Shown: positions 10,527 to 22,675, counted from the stretch's first letter. The stretch is DNA of 64,000 nucleotides from Termitomyces sp. T153 (GCA_018296165.2 JACKQL020000102.1:103498-167497), one strand, 5' to 3'. The notes: a model not told the origin generated them from the letters alone. Program-made: numbers and translations.

Positions 10527-12444
10527 TGTCATGATAGCTCTTACCTTCTCTGAGGAAGAAAAGCCAAAAATATAGAAAAAAAGGTGCTTACCCCAATATA
10601 CCTGAACCATGCTAAAAATGTAAGCATAAAAGGCTGAAAACTGTAGGCTAAGGGAAGTACTTACTGTATTCCAAGCACCAATGAACTGCCAAGGGATGAA
10701 AACTAGCAGCAAGAACTAGAAAGAATGAAGGCAATGAGACCTTAACACATCAATGATCAAAATCAAACACAATGCCTCTCATTTTATTTACTCATTAACT
10801 AATGCCAAGAGGGCACTCCTCCCAACCTCCCCAGTGCAATGACAACCTCCCTCCTTCAATTAACATATGAAACAACCCTTGATTGGACCTAGAAAGGATG
10901 GGGAGATTAGAAATGGATTTTGGGAGAAAAGAGACAGAAAATGGATGAGGAGAATGAAGACTGAACCTTTGCCAAGCATGCAGAGCCACAAAAATTGTTG
11001 GTGTTGGGCAGCAAGGGACCATAATGATGACAGGAGCACACACAGGACATTGTGACCTGTATGCAAGGAAGGCAGTATAAAAAGGAGGGGGGATTTCAAG
11101 GCCAACAAGCAATGTTTGGTGTGCAGCTCAGAATCCCCAGAGAGTGGATTACTTAGGCCTACAATGCAAATTAAGCTTCATTTTTAAGGTTTTATCTGAT
11201 AATTGAACCTGTTTATTTGTTTGAACTACAGTTTGAACTTATATCAAAATCAATCTCAATCAATCTATTATTGCATTATAAAACTAGTGTGATTCTAAGG
11301 TGTACTTTGAACCTGTCATGACCTGCTCCCCAGACCCCTGACATTGTTCCCAGCCCCCTTGTTCCCTCAGAGTCCTTCCCAATGCCCTGCCAAACTCCCC
11401 CCAACCCTTGTCCACCCTCTGCACCCACTTTGGGTAACTCTGATGCTTCTCTGGCAAACCCCAACAACCCCCTGGCCAACTCTGACACCTTCTCCACAGT
11501 CATCAACATTTTCCCTGGGTCCCTGGAACACTTTCTTGCTGTTCCTGACCCTGTCATAAGCCTCCAACCCCCCTACCCTGGTTTCCTGACCTGCCCTGGA
11601 GCATCACAATGACCCTGGAGTGGCCTGTGTCCCCAGCTGATTCCATTAGAATATTACTGTGGCCTGCCCCTTGATTGTACCCAACACCTGTCAACTCCAT
11701 GCAGCTCCATTGAGCCCAGCTGCCATACCTGCTGTCCTCTGGAGCTACTCAGCAGTCAGTATATAAGTTGTAGAGTAGCTCCTTGTACTCTAGTCTTGAT
11801 ATTACCTACATTAACTGGTTACTTGTGTCTTGTATTTCTTTCTATCTCTGTTTCCCTTTTTAGTCTTGAATCTATCTCTTTCTCTGTCTTATCTTGTCTT
11901 GTCTCTGTCTTGTCTTGATTGTCTCTATTTCCTTTGTTTCTTCAAGTTCTTTTCATCTCCAACATCAGTATGAACTCCATGCACATGCTATGGACCCTGA
12001 ACATTCTTATGACAACTCCAGACCTTGTTCTCTGCTTGGCCCCAGAACCCATCAAGTCTTGATTGATCCCCTATCAAACTCCAGCTCTGCCCCCTTCCCT
12101 TGCAAAGCCTCTGTTTGCCCTGCAATCCATTCATGTGCTTACAAACCTGCTCCTGATGCCTGCCAAGCCCAACATTAATGTACTTGGTCTTAGACTTCCT
12201 GGACTACTCTGGACTTGCTTGGACTGCATCCCCTAGCTTCCCCTCACAAGTCCCTCCTCTCTGCACCACCCCTAAAGCACTAGGTTATAAGTGCAGGACA
12301 TTGCATCTGCCTAGTAAGGACTTGCCCAGTGTAGCTAAGCCCCTGTAGTTAGCAGAACCTGACAGAACCCTCAAACCTGTTGACTTGTGGTTGTTTGGCT
12401 AGGTTTCTAAGACAAACAAAGACAAACCTCTGCTTTTTGCATCA
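10527..12444 (+). repeat. Family 5 5' LTR (interrupted by a solo LTR)
   Basis: The stretches 10527-11313 and 12370-12444 together (about 862 bases) match the 3' LTR at 40912-41809 in order. Shared marks include AGCCAAAAATATA, AAGGTGCTTACCCCAATATA, GGCAGTATAAAAA (TATA box near 11072) and, near the end, GTGGTTGTTTGG. The 3' LTR is continuous where this copy holds the 1051-base insertion, so it provides the empty site. The LTR ends at TGCATCA, and a candidate primer site TGGAGCCCACC starts two bases later at 12447. Confidence 0.8.
11314..12364 (+). mobile_element. Solo LTR, family 1, with TSD GAACC
   Basis: The element starts TGTCATGACC and ends AACCTGACA. It is flanked by GAACC at 11309-11313 and 12365-12369, and the empty site is visible in the family 5 3' LTR (ACTTTGAGCCCTCAAACC). 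Its reverse complement matches the minus-strand LTRs at 41947-42866 and 61359-62354, for example in the GTCCTTACTA and TATAAC blocks near the end. A TATATAAG promoter box lies at 11760-11767. This copy has lost its CpGs, unlike the 61359 copy. There is no internal region, so it formed by LTR-LTR recombination. Confidence 0.9.
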
Positions 12445-12780
12445 TCTGGAGCCCACCACAAGGGGTTCATTTACACTTTTAAATACACACTTTTGGGTCT
12501 CCTTTTTGGAGTCCATTTCAGAGACTATATCATTAGTTTCACTCCACCAGGCTTTTGGCCAGGTTCATCTAAGGTTATTACACCAGAGGTTAAAAACTTG
12601 AGAGCTTCTCCAGCAAGGAAACAAAGCATTCATGCTAATAGCAAGAGTGCAGAGTCTCATTTGCCTGACCCAGAAGCTCTACTACAAAAATGAAAGTTTT
12701 GTGTTCAGAAGGTAGAACAAGGTTCACAACCTTCAAACCAAATAACAATACCATCACCTACTTTACCTGTTGTCACCAAA
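12445..12780 (+). other. Family 5 leader with candidate primer-binding site
   Basis: This is untranslated leader between the LTR and gag. TGGAGCCCACCACAAGG begins at 12447, two bases inside the LTR edge, the usual position of a tRNA primer site. I could not assign the tRNA. There is no convincing coding sequence until the ATG at 12781. Confidence 0.45.
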
Positions 12781-13813
12781 ATGAGTGAAACTGTGAAGCA
12801 GAAGATGCCACTGTCTACAAGCAGTCATGCTCCAGAATTTGTGCATACTCAGCCAAGTGAAGTCTTGCACTTTCTGCAGAAAATGGAGACTTTGTTTGAG
12901 CATGCTAGGATCACCTCTGCTAAAGAAAAGAAAAAGAGGATTGTGGAGTATGTGGATGCAGTCACAGAAAAAGAGTGGAGGGGTTTTGATTCCTTTGAAG
13001 ATGACAAGTCTTGGGATGACTTTGTCAAAGAACTCAAGGATCTATACCCTAAAGCTGTAGACAATGTTGGGCAGGTTTCCTATCTTGATTGTATTTGTAG
13101 TAAACATGCACAACTAAGTTGAAGCAATGTGGCTGAAATTCACTCCCTCAGCAAAAAGTTCAAGGGAGAGGCAAAGCTGCTGTCTAAGGTGCTGCATAAT
13201 AGTACCTTAGTAAACAAATTCATGCAGTGCTTTACCCCTACTTTTGCAGATGTTGTTGAGGACAAACTTTCAAGCAAGTATGCCATTTTAAAGATGCTGC
13301 AAGGAACAGACATGAGTAATAGCAGTAGTGACAGTACTTGTGGGCAGGAAGTCTTTACATTCAGACAGAACAGTTAGTGGTGACACAGATACTGTTAGTA
13401 CAAAAGAGAGGATTAAAGAGGAAGAATCAGAGGAAAAACTGGCCCACCTTCAAGATTCTATCTTGGCAATTGGCAAACAAGTCCAGGCAGTACAATCAGG
13501 GCAGGCAGAGTTGAAAACAGTCTTTCTGACTGCAAGGAATAATGTTAGAATAGATGTAGCAGCTCCTGCTCTCCATTCCACTCTGGCTACATTCACTGCA
13601 GAAGCAAACTGCTTTTACTGTTCCAAACCAGGACATAGGAATGTTGAGTGTGAACACTTGAAGTCCAATATCCTAAAAGGATGGGTCATGGTAGCAGAAG
13701 GAAGGCCTCATCTATCTAACAGGATGCCTGTGCCCAGAGACCCTTCAAACAAGTCTCCCTGTAATAGAATCAATGCTCTCAATGACCAAGCCATGAGCTT
13801 GCCTTTTAGCTAG
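12781..13813 (+). pseudogene. Family 5 gag (decayed)
   Basis: The ATG at 12781 opens MSETVKQKMPL and a 113-codon frame ending at a stop at 13120, in a place where coding plainly continues (VAEIHSLSKKFKGEAKLLS). A frame change near 13350 leads to a coiled-coil-like segment (ERIKEEESEEKLAHLQDSIL). A zinc knuckle follows at 13610-13651, C-x2-C-x4-H-x4-C (CFYCSKPGHRNVEC), with all four ligands intact. The domain order (helical capsid-like part, Glu-rich linker, knuckle) is that of a Gag. Stop codons and a frameshift show that it is inactive. Confidence 0.7.
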
Positions 13814-13854
13814 ACAGAGAAAGAGCCTGCAGACAATCAAACCTTTTCACCTAT

Positions 13855-16470
13855 GTGAATGCAGCTTGCAATACTAGGGATGACTTGTTGGAAAGGATCA
13901 GTCAAAATGAGTCAGACAGGCTGGCTGAGGTAGAAAGAAGTCTAGCTAAAATGGGAGAACTGATGTCAGTGTTGATAAACACTAGGAACACAGCAAACCC
14001 CAATGAAGGGCAGCAGCCTAGCTCCAAGGATTTTTAGAGGGCTCAAGGAAGGTGTCAGGAAGAGAGACCACTTTACCAAGGGTACCTAAGGCACCTGAGA
14101 GACCAGCTGAAGACTCTTGGAGAACAAAATTAACTCTGCCAGTGCAGAATAATGTTGAACCAAAATTTAACTTACCTTGTGAAAAGGTACCAACCCTCCA
14201 TAGGGACAGGAGAATTCCAGTGTAGGCCACAGGAGAAGACCCTCTGCTTGGGAATAGAAAAGAGATAGAAAAAGCAATAGATAAAATATGGGGAACAGCT
14301 ATTCCACTAACAGCTGGAGAATTATGAGAGGTGGCACCTGACCTGAGAAATGCAATGGTACACAAGTTGACTCACAAGCAGACCCCAGGGTATAAGCTTG
14401 CCAACTTTGGAGTCCCTAAAGTAGTGGTCCAGGAACAGGTAGTCATGTCAGAAGAGGAATCAAGTTATGTCAATGTTAATGACTTGCCAATGGCAACTTA
14501 TTTCATTGCTAATAGAACTCAACTAAGGTTGCCTTCAGGGGCAGTAGTACATCAGGATTGTGTTGCTACCTACCTAAAAAATATTCCTCCAGATAAGAAA
14601 CCAGTTGTAGTCTATGTGGCTAGAAACTTACAAGTCCTAAGATTGTCAAATTCTGTGGTTAACCACAAAGGAAAGGTGGAGAAAATGTTAGATAGTGGAT
14701 CTCAAATAGTCTGCATGGCCTTAACTGAAGCTTTGAGAGTAGGATTGACTTGGGATCTTGAAATAAAACTGCACATGGAGAGTGCAAATAAACAGGTGAA
14801 TGATTCAGTGGGTTTGGCAATGTACCATTCACCTTTGTAGAAGGGTTTACTGTGTATCTGCAAGTCCATATCTTTGAGAAGCCTGCTTACACTGTATTGC
14901 TAGGCAGACTATTTGATACCTTGACAGAAAGCAATATCCAGAATCTGCAGGATGGAAGTGCTATCATTACTATCTGAGATCCAAATACCAGACAAAGGAC
15001 AGCTTTGCCCACTATGGAGAGGGGAAAAGTGTCAAAAACAGAACCTATTAGAGAAGAGGAGACAAAATTTTAAGTCTCAAGGATCTGGTCAATGATCAGG
15101 GAGAGAAAGCTGTGAGTTTTGAAGAGACAGGAAATGGGAAAGTGGTGCTTACTAGTTACACTGTCCAAAACAGTGGATTTAGTAAGGCTGAGTCAAGGGA
15201 TGTATACTTGACCCACAGGCCTTTGCTACTAGCAAAGGATGTGAGGGGAAGGGTGAGAAAACACTGTCTGCTTATTTAAATGGACAGCTGTCAGAGATTC
15301 CTAGGGAGTTTGAAGGTTTTCTGCAGCAGCAGAAGTTAGAAGCAGGTGTGGGGGAGACAGTCCAAGTATTTGGTAAATACAAACCAGTAGCCAGAAAGGT
15401 GAAACTGGCCTTGGGAACCTCCCCTGAGGAGTTTAGGATAGAGAGACATATTATGGGGGATCCTTTAGCAGATATGCCCACAGTTGAGTACCAACCCACC
15501 AGAGTTTACACCAACTAGTAGATACACTGCAGAGTGTAAAGAAATCATTGATCAAGCTCATGAGGATGATTTTCCGTGGCCAGAAGAGAAGAAGTTAGTA
15601 CATCATTTGATGATAATACAGAATGAGGCTTTTGCATGGGATGATTCACAAAGGGGAAGACTCAAGGAAGAGTATTTTCCACCAGTAGTCATGCCTGTAA
15701 TACCACACACACCATGGGTATCAAAGAATATTCCAATTGCTCCTGGACTCTGTGATAAGATCTGTAAAATAATAAAACAAAAAATTGCAGCAGAAGTCTA
15801 TGAGCCATCACATTCTTCTTATTGTTCTCAATAGTCACTGTGTTAAAGAAGGATGGAGAAAGTCTTTGCATAGTACATAGTCTAGAACCTTTGAACAAGG
15901 TGACAATTGCCCACTCAGGATTGCCACCAGCAACTGAGGAGTTGGCTGGTCACTTTTCTGGTTGTGCTTGTAGTGGGATCTTTGATCTTTATGTTGGATA
16001 TGATAAGAGGGTTCTGGATGTAAAAAATCTAGAGATTATACTACATTCTAAACTCCTTTTGGGGCTTTAAGATTGGTCACACTCCATATGGAATGGACTA
16101 ACTCTGTGCCTATCTTCCATTAAGATATTACTTTCATCTTGAAAGATGAGATTCCCCATGTTTCTTGGCCATATATTGATGATGTGCCAATTAGGGGGCC
16201 TCCAACTCAATATGAGTTGCCTGATGGTGGATATGGGGTGATACCTGAAAATCGTGGTATCAGAAGATTTGTATGGAAACACATGCAGAATGTCAATTGT
16301 GTATTCCAATGAATCAAGTATGTAGGAGGACCTTTTCAGGAAAGAAGCCAGTAGTTTCTGCAGATGAGATAGTGGTAGTTAGTCACAGGTGTTCCTATAA
16401 AGGACAGAAGCCAGAGACCAAGAGGTTTGCAATTGTGATGGGTTGGGGAGATTGTAGGGACAAGTCAGAG
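13855..16470 (+). pseudogene. Family 5 protease and N-terminal reverse transcriptase
   Basis: A linker (13855-14037) leads to a retropepsin at 14331-14990: the active-site LDSGSQ is at about 14688-14705, and LLGR(L)F at about 14900 marks its C-terminal part. A connecting domain (15250-15480) precedes RT at 15484-16470, with readable blocks AFAWDDSQRGRLKEEYFPP, FDLYVGYD, HTPYGM and PYIDDVP. The last is the catalytic YxDD box at about 16170, still intact. The RT is cut at 16470-16474 (GGTGA) by Gypsy copy A and continues at 22681. There are multiple in-frame stops and shifts. Confidence 0.75.
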
Positions 16471-16474
16471 GTGA

Positions 16475-16906
16475 TATCAGGGAACTGCCATTTCCAACCT
16501 CTGCAACTGGTTTGAGCACCTCCACAGCTTGTTTGACATCTCCAGGGCTCTTTTTAGAACTCCAGAGATCTCTAGAGAACTGCAGAGTTCTCTGTATTAC
16601 CTCAGCAATCATTGCCCTAGGGTTAGGAGCAGCTCTGGTCTTCTGTACAGTAGTTCTCATGCCTCTGCTGCCTGCTGATGTGCCATGCCAAGCAGCAGGG
16701 ATCCTTAGACTTGTTCTTTTGGATTTCCCTCTGCTAGGTAATTAGTTACTGATTGTATCATTGTCTACTCTGCTAATATACTTTGGATTCCCCTCTGCTA
16801 GATGATTAATTACTGATTGTATCATTGTCTACTCTGCTAATATACTTTGGATTCCCCTCTGCTAGCTGTGTGACTCCAATACACTGCTCTGGAGGTTGCC
16901 CTTACA
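16475..16906 (+). repeat. Copy A 5' LTR, with an extra 64-bp internal unit
   Basis: It ends GCCCTTACA. The GGATTcCCCTCTGCTAG motif occurs three times, at 16721, 16785 and 16849, 64 bases apart, where other family 2 LTRs (22307, 36048, 47630) have it twice. This explains its length of 432 against 367-370. AGACTTGTTCT at 16707-16717 is the presumed start of the transcript (see primer site). Confidence 0.88.
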
Positions 16907-16908
16907 GC

Positions 16909-16919
16909 AGAACAAGTCT
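16909..16919 (+). promoter_or_regulatory. Self-primer binding site of copy A
   Basis: AGAACAAGTCT begins two bases after the 5' LTR and is the exact reverse complement of AGACTTGTTCT at 16707-16717 inside the LTR. The same pair is seen in copy D (47862-47872 and 48001-48011). The layout matches Tf1/sushi elements, in which the 5' end of the RNA folds back to prime its own reverse transcription. No tRNA-like TGG site is present. Confidence 0.75.
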
Positions 16920-17012
16920 CCTAACACTGGTCTGGAAGCCCTCCATAGCCACAAGGAACCTCCAAACTGCTATCTATTGCTTCCCCACTAGAATTAAACA
17001 CTGTGAAGTTCT

Positions 17013-18236
17013 ATGTCTCAGCTTGCTAACCCAGACACACCCTTGGAGGCTTTGGCCCCACAGGATGAAGCCTGGATTTGCCTACTACACTTAGAAACCC
17101 AGATGCAGTTAACACAATCATCTCTCACCCACTATATGACCAAACTCTCTATCCTCTGTCAAATAACAGATGTTATCTTCTAATCACTCTAGGCATTGCT
17201 CAAACACCTAACACCTAACTCCACCCCTCCTGCAGCTGCAGAAGCAGCCCCAATCCCCTCCACACCTTCCCTGCAACTCTGATGACTCTATGGCCACAGA
17301 TTCCATGTCTAGTGCTACCAGATGCATATGACAGTGCCTGCTCCAGAGGGGAGCAATTTCTGCAGTCCTGTCTCATGTATATCCACCTCAGTAGGGACAC
17401 CTTTGACTCCAATGCATTGTAAATAGCCTGGGTGCTGTTGTACATGAAGTCCAGATGTGCCTCTACCTATGTGCTACAAGTCTTCCACCACTCCAGAGGT
17501 GTTGGAAGTTTTCTGGACTGGGCTGCCTTTGAGTAGGACTTCTGTGCAGAGTTTTTTCCATTAGACTCTGCTAAAACTGTGGCCTTGACACTACATGATG
17601 GAGAGCAATATGGGCAAGGGAAGCATACACTGGATGAGTACATTGACTTGTTCTACACTCTGGTTGAGCAGGCCAATTACCCCAATAGCCTTCAACTATG
17701 CCTCACCTTCCAGGATAGCTTACACCCTGCACTGGTGAAGTGCATCAACAATCTTGTGGAGGGTTGCCTCAACAATGAAAAGGTTGTGTTGTGGTATGAG
17801 GTGGCCCAGGACCAATAGCAACTCATGGAGATCTGGAGGGAGCTCTGCTGTCTACATTATGTGCTGCACCCTGCTCTGATCAGCAATTTCTGCCACCCCA
17901 CACCTGCTCACCCAATGCCAGCCTTTACTCCAGCCACCTCTGCAGCATGCTCTCTACCACAGAGGATCCCTATGGACATGAACACTGCCAGGCAGCTCTA
18001 CACTGCTCCACCACTGTGCCAGAGATGCTAGAAGCCTGGGCACTTTGCACAGTACTGCCCTCTAGGCCTGGAGGTATGCTAGCTTTCCACAGCAGAGCAG
18101 GTGGAATTCCTCCTATAGCTGCTGGCTGCAAGGGATGCCACTGGAGCTCCATTGCTGGATAAGCCTATGCCAGAGTTGACCCTAGAGGAGATCAGTGCAT
18201 GTACCTCACCCCCAGAGCCAGAGGGGGATTTTTAGT
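17013..18236 (+). pseudogene. Copy A gag with zinc knuckle
   Basis: It starts at ATG 17013 (MSQLANPDTPLEAL), the same start seen in copies B, C and D. A capsid-like part follows (ALTLHDGEQYGQGKHTLDEY at 17579, then LCLTFQDSLHPALV). The zinc knuckle at 18017-18058 reads C-Q-R-C, a TAG, K-P-G-H and F-A-Q-Y-C: all four ligands remain, but a stop has arisen between them. Gag should form the particle that carries the element RNA. Several other stops and shifts are present. Confidence 0.75.
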
Positions 18237-18447
18237 TGAGTGATGGATGAGGTGTATGCCTCTACTACTGAGTGCTAACAGGTTCTTGTGTCTGTTGATA
18301 GAAAAAAATGAAGCTGCCTTTTCCAATAACCTTCATTCTGAAACAGAGGAACCTCAACACCCCCCTCCAAACATACAAACACTAATTCCAAAGCCTCTGC
18401 CAAGCTCCCCAACACCTCTGAAGGTCCAGTGGAATGGCTCTGCCTAG

Positions 18448-21400
18448 GTGCATCAAATGCCCCAACAGTACATGATGGCTTTTAGCCTGTCTGCCAACTT
18501 CCTGCATCATGACATGGATATTGAGACAATGGGCACTCAGCAGACCTGTGGAGTCATGGCTCTTCTGGATAACAGAGCAATGGGACTGTTCTTGGACTTG
18601 GAGTTTGTTAAATGCCATGGCCTGACCACACAGCCCCTTCCCAAGTCCATTTCAGTCTACAACATTGACAGAATGCCTAACAAAGCAGGTGCCATCAACT
18701 CCATAGTCAACCTGGTCCTCTGCTATTGGAACCATGTGGAGCATGCCATGTTTGCCATCACCAGCCTGGGTAGGCAGGACATTATTCTTGGTTTCATGTG
18801 GCTCTGTGAGCACAACTTTAAGGTCAATTGGACCAAAGGAGAGGTAACCATGAGCAGGTGCTCCCAGAAGTGCTCTGCCTGTGCTACAGAGGACAGGGCA
18901 GAGTGCTGGGCCCAAGTTTGACAATATGCAGCCATCTGCACATGTCATGCTGGCCCTCTCCTCTTTCCAGATCTAGACCTCCTGGATCCCCCACTTCTGG
19001 TGTTTCCTCATAGAGAGGCCCTTTATGAGGATGACTGAAGCAATGGCAGAGCCCTGGAGGAGGAGCATAGAAGAGAGTTTAGTGGCATACATGAGCCAGA
19101 GTTCCTGGATGAAGCAGTAGAAGTGGGAGATTGTATCTACACAACCACAGTACACTCACCACCTTCCATTGCAGAGATCCAGGCTAGCCAGACCATGTCC
19201 CAGCTGTTGGCCCAGGCATTTGCTGCCAATGCAATGCCCCAAGAGTTCCAGGATGTGGTACCTCCCTACCTCTATATGTTTGAGAATGTGTTCTTTAAAG
19301 CCTCATTTGACTTGCTTCTGGAGTGCAAGAGATGGGACTACACCATTGAAGTGCTGCCAGATTCCACACCCTCCAGCTATAAGGTCTACTCACTTGCACT
19401 CAGGGAGCAGGACAAGCTTGATGCATTCCTGCAGGAAAACCTGGACTCTGGTCATATCTGCCCTTCCAAGTCTCTGATGGCTTCCTCAGTCTTCTTTATT
19501 AAGAAGAAGGATGGCTTGCTCTGACTGGTCCAGGACTACTGAGTTCTCAATGCTATGACAGTGAAGAACCATTACCCCCTTCCCCTTATCTCCAAGCTCA
19601 TCAACAACCTCCAGGGTGTGCAATACTTCACTCAACTGGATGTCTGGTGGGATTACAACAATGTGCACATCCAGGAAGAAGATGAGTATAAGGCTATCTT
19701 CCAGACCAACTGGGGATTGTTTGAGCTGCTTGTTATATTCTTTGCACTCAGCAATAGCTCTGCCACCTTTCAGAGCATGATGAACAACATCTTCCAGGAC
19801 CTCATAGCAGAGGGCGTAGTGTGTGTATACTTTAATAACATCCTCATCTATACCAAAATGCTGGAGGAACACCATTGGATCACTTGCCTTGTCCTGGAAT
19901 GCCTCTGCCAGCACCAGCTTTACCTCAAGCCAGAGAAGTATGAGTTTGAACAGACCTGGATCAAATACCTTGGCCTGATCATCTTGCATAGAACTGCAGA
20001 GATGAACCTAGTGAGGGTAGCAGATGTGGTGGAGTGGCCAGAGCCTAAGAGCAAGAAGGAGGTGCAGGCATTCCTTGGTTTTGCAAACTTCTACTAGAGA
20101 TTCATTCAGGACTTCTTGCACCACACCTGTCCACTATTTGACCTCATAGGAAAGGATGTTACATGGAGTTGGGGACCTCCAGAACAGGTGGCCTTTGACA
20201 CTCTCAAGTGCACTGTGACCTCCAGACCCATCCTCCTCTTCCTGGATGACAACTCTCCTTTCCAAGTAGAAGCCAACAGCTCTGACTTTGCCACTGGAGC
20301 TGTGCTCTCACAGCAATCTCTGGAGGATGGGAAGTGGCATCTGGTGGTCTTTTATTCCAAGAGCCTAAATGCAGTGGAGCAGAACTATGAGATCCATGAC
20401 AAGGAGATGCTAGCCATCATCTGGTTGTTTGAGGAGTGGTGGCACTTCCTAGAAGGCATGCAGCACAAGTTTGAGGTCTGAATAGATCACAAGAACCTCA
20501 AATACTTCTGGATGGCCATGAAGCTCAATTGCTGATAGGCCCAGTGGTCCCTTTACCTCACCAACTTTGACTTCTCCCTGCACCACAAGCCTAGCTGGAG
20601 CATGAGAAAACCAGATGCCCTGTCCTGGAGAGTAGACAATGGCATGAGTGAGGGGGATAATAGCAACATTGTGCTCCTTTGCCCCAAACTGTTTGCAATC
20701 TGAGCCATGGAGGGTCTAGCCATTGAGGGAGCAGAAGTGGACATCCTCTAGAACATATGGCAGGGTAATTGGGATGGTCAGCAGGAGGGACTTGTGGCAC
20801 AAGCAGCTTAGATGCTGAAGTCGGGGCATACCACTGGTGCCAAAGCAGTCCATGCAGATGAATGGGCCCTCTGAGATGGAATCCTGACCTTCTGAGACCA
20901 TATCTATGTTCCCAACATTCTAGAGCTGTGTCAGAGGATTATAGAACAACACTATGACTCTTGCATTGCAGGGCACCCCAGATAGTGGAAGACACTGGAG
21001 CTAGTATTGTGGAACTATTGGTGGCCTCAGATGTCCTGGTATATTGGATCCTATACTAGTACATGTGATTTCTGCCTCCAGAGCAAGCCCCAATGCTGAC
21101 TCTTCTATAGACAGTTACACCCACTGCCCATGCCCACAGAACAATGGAGTGTGGCTTCTGTGGACTTCATTGTAGAGCTCCCTGACACCCATGGTTATGA
21201 TGCAATCATGGTGGTGGTAGACCTGTATGGCAAGCAAGCACACTTCATTCTGACCCACACCACTTGCTCTGCCATGGGCACTGCAAACCTGTACCAGAGG
21301 AACATCTGGAAGCTTCACAGCCTCTCCAATGCCTACATCTCTGACTAGGGACCACAATTTGTGGCAAAGTTTACCAGGGAGCTCTACTGACTGCTTAGAG

Positions 21401-22280
21401 TGAAGCTCCACACCTCCATTGCCTACCACCTGCAGTGTAATGGTCAGACTGAACATGTAAACCAGGAGTTAGAGCAGTACCTCCACCTCTTTTGCAATGA
21501 GTGCCAGGATGACTAGAACAAACTCCTCTCTGACACTGAGTTCCAATACAACAACTACATTCATGCATCCACCCAGTTCTCTCCATTCTTCCTCAACATA
21601 GAACAGCACCTGCACATGAGTTTTGAACCCTGGGCCTGACTCTTGGAAAATGAGGCAGTGAACAAATTTGTGGACTGGATGGAGAGGTCACAGGAGGAGG
21701 CCCAAGCAGTGCTGGCAAAGGCAAAAGATGATATGGTGCAATACTACAACTGTGGGAGGACCCCAGAGTGCAAATATCAGCCTGAAGATTGAGTCTACCT
21801 GGATGCCTCAGACATTATGACTACCTGGCCCTTGAAAAAGCTGTTGCACTGTCAGTTGGGACCCTTCACAGTGGAACAACAGATAGGACCCTTGGCCTAC
21901 CAACTTCAGCTCTCCATGGGGATGCACCAGCTTCATCTGGTGTTTAATGTGGTCAAACTAACTCTGGCCCTAAAGGATCCTATTCCAGGGCATTGTCTGC
22001 CACCTCTACCACCCCCTGTGGTGGTCAACAACAATGAGGAATATGAGGTGGAGGAATCCTGAATAGTTGTTTATTCTAGAGACAACTATAGTACAAGGTG
22101 AAGTCAAAAGGTTATGGGATTGAGGATATCTCCTGGAAGCCATGGGAGAATGTGCATGCCCTCAGACTCATCAAGGAGTTTCACTGGAGGCATCCAGATG
22201 CTCTGCATACCATACAAGGAATCTACCCTATCTCACCAGCAGACCAAGCAATCAGGGACTTCTTTTACCCTGCGCATTGA
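18448..22280 (+). pseudogene. Copy A pol: protease, RT, RNase H, integrase, chromodomain
   Basis: The protease (18448-18921) has ALLDNRAMGLFLD, with D-N-R where family 3 keeps D-S-G. RT (19555-20097) has the box YFNN at 19828-19839 instead of YxDD, so both metal-binding Asp are lost. RNase H is at 20116-20570 (DNSPFQVEANSSDFATGAVLS). The integrase has an HHCC zinc part (about 20930-21100) and a DDE core (MVVVDLYGKQAHF, SD then a stop then GPQF, and NGQTEHVNQELE). The chromodomain spans about 22040-22250 (EDISWKPWENVHAL). Stops at 19522 and 19543 sit where Arg codons CGA fit. The gene is dead through point decay rather than deletion. Confidence 0.85.
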
Positions 22281-22290
22281 GACACTGCAT

Positions 22291-22306
22291 GCTAGAGGGA
22301 GGGTGA
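22291..22306 (+). promoter_or_regulatory. Polypurine tract of copy A
   Basis: GCTAGAGGGAGGGTGA lies directly against the TGTCAG start of the 3' LTR. The same tract in reverse sits against the 3' LTRs of copies B (28124), E (43385) and family 3 (48812). It primes plus-strand DNA synthesis. Confidence 0.8.
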
Positions 22307-22675
22307 TGTCAGAGGACTTCCATTTCTAACCTCCACAACTGGTTCCAGCACTTCTGTAGCTTGTTTGACATCTCTGGGGCTCTTTCTAGAACCCTGGAGA
22401 TCTCTGAAGAACTGCAGAGTTCTCCATATTACCTCAGCAATCATTGCCCTAGGGTTAGGAGCAGCTCTGGTCCTCTGTACAGTAGTTCCCATGCCTCTGC
22501 TGCCCACTGATGTGCTGCACCAAGCAGCAGGGATCCTTAGACTTGTTCTCTTTGGATTCTTCTCTGCTAGGTGATTAGTTACTAATTGTATCATTGTCTA
22601 CTCTGCTAATATACTTTGGATTCTCCTCTGCTAGCTGCATGACTCTGATCTGCTGCTTCAGAGGTTGCCCTTACA
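22307..22675 (+). repeat. Copy A 3' LTR
   Basis: The 369 bases run from TGTCAGAGGAC to GCCCTTACA. Apart from the 64-bp extra unit, it aligns along its length with the 5' LTR and is followed by the target duplication GGTGA. Confidence 0.9.

Larger units (their letters stand above)
16475..22675 (+). mobile_element. Chromodomain Ty3/Gypsy retrotransposon, family 2 copy A, complete with TSD GGTGA
   Basis: The LTRs are 16475-16906 and 22307-22675 and the target duplication is GGTGA (16470-16474 and 22676-22680). Gag, protease, RT, RNase H, integrase and a C-terminal chromodomain are recognisable in the order of chromoviruses. The 5' LTR starts TATCAGG where the others have TGTCAGG, a point change in the terminal TG. 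The element sits inside the RT/RNase H part of family 5. All frames carry stops of the CGA to TGA kind. Confidence 0.93.

Noticed and set aside
11276..12601. Pro/Ser-rich ORFs in 11344-12178 as host genes
   Set aside because: They lie wholly within a solo LTR bounded by a GAACC duplication and have no counterpart in the other family 1 LTRs.
18652..18948. Minus-strand ORF over the copy A protease
   Set aside because: Overlaps the readable protease on the plus strand; the CpG-poor sequence simply has few antisense stops here.
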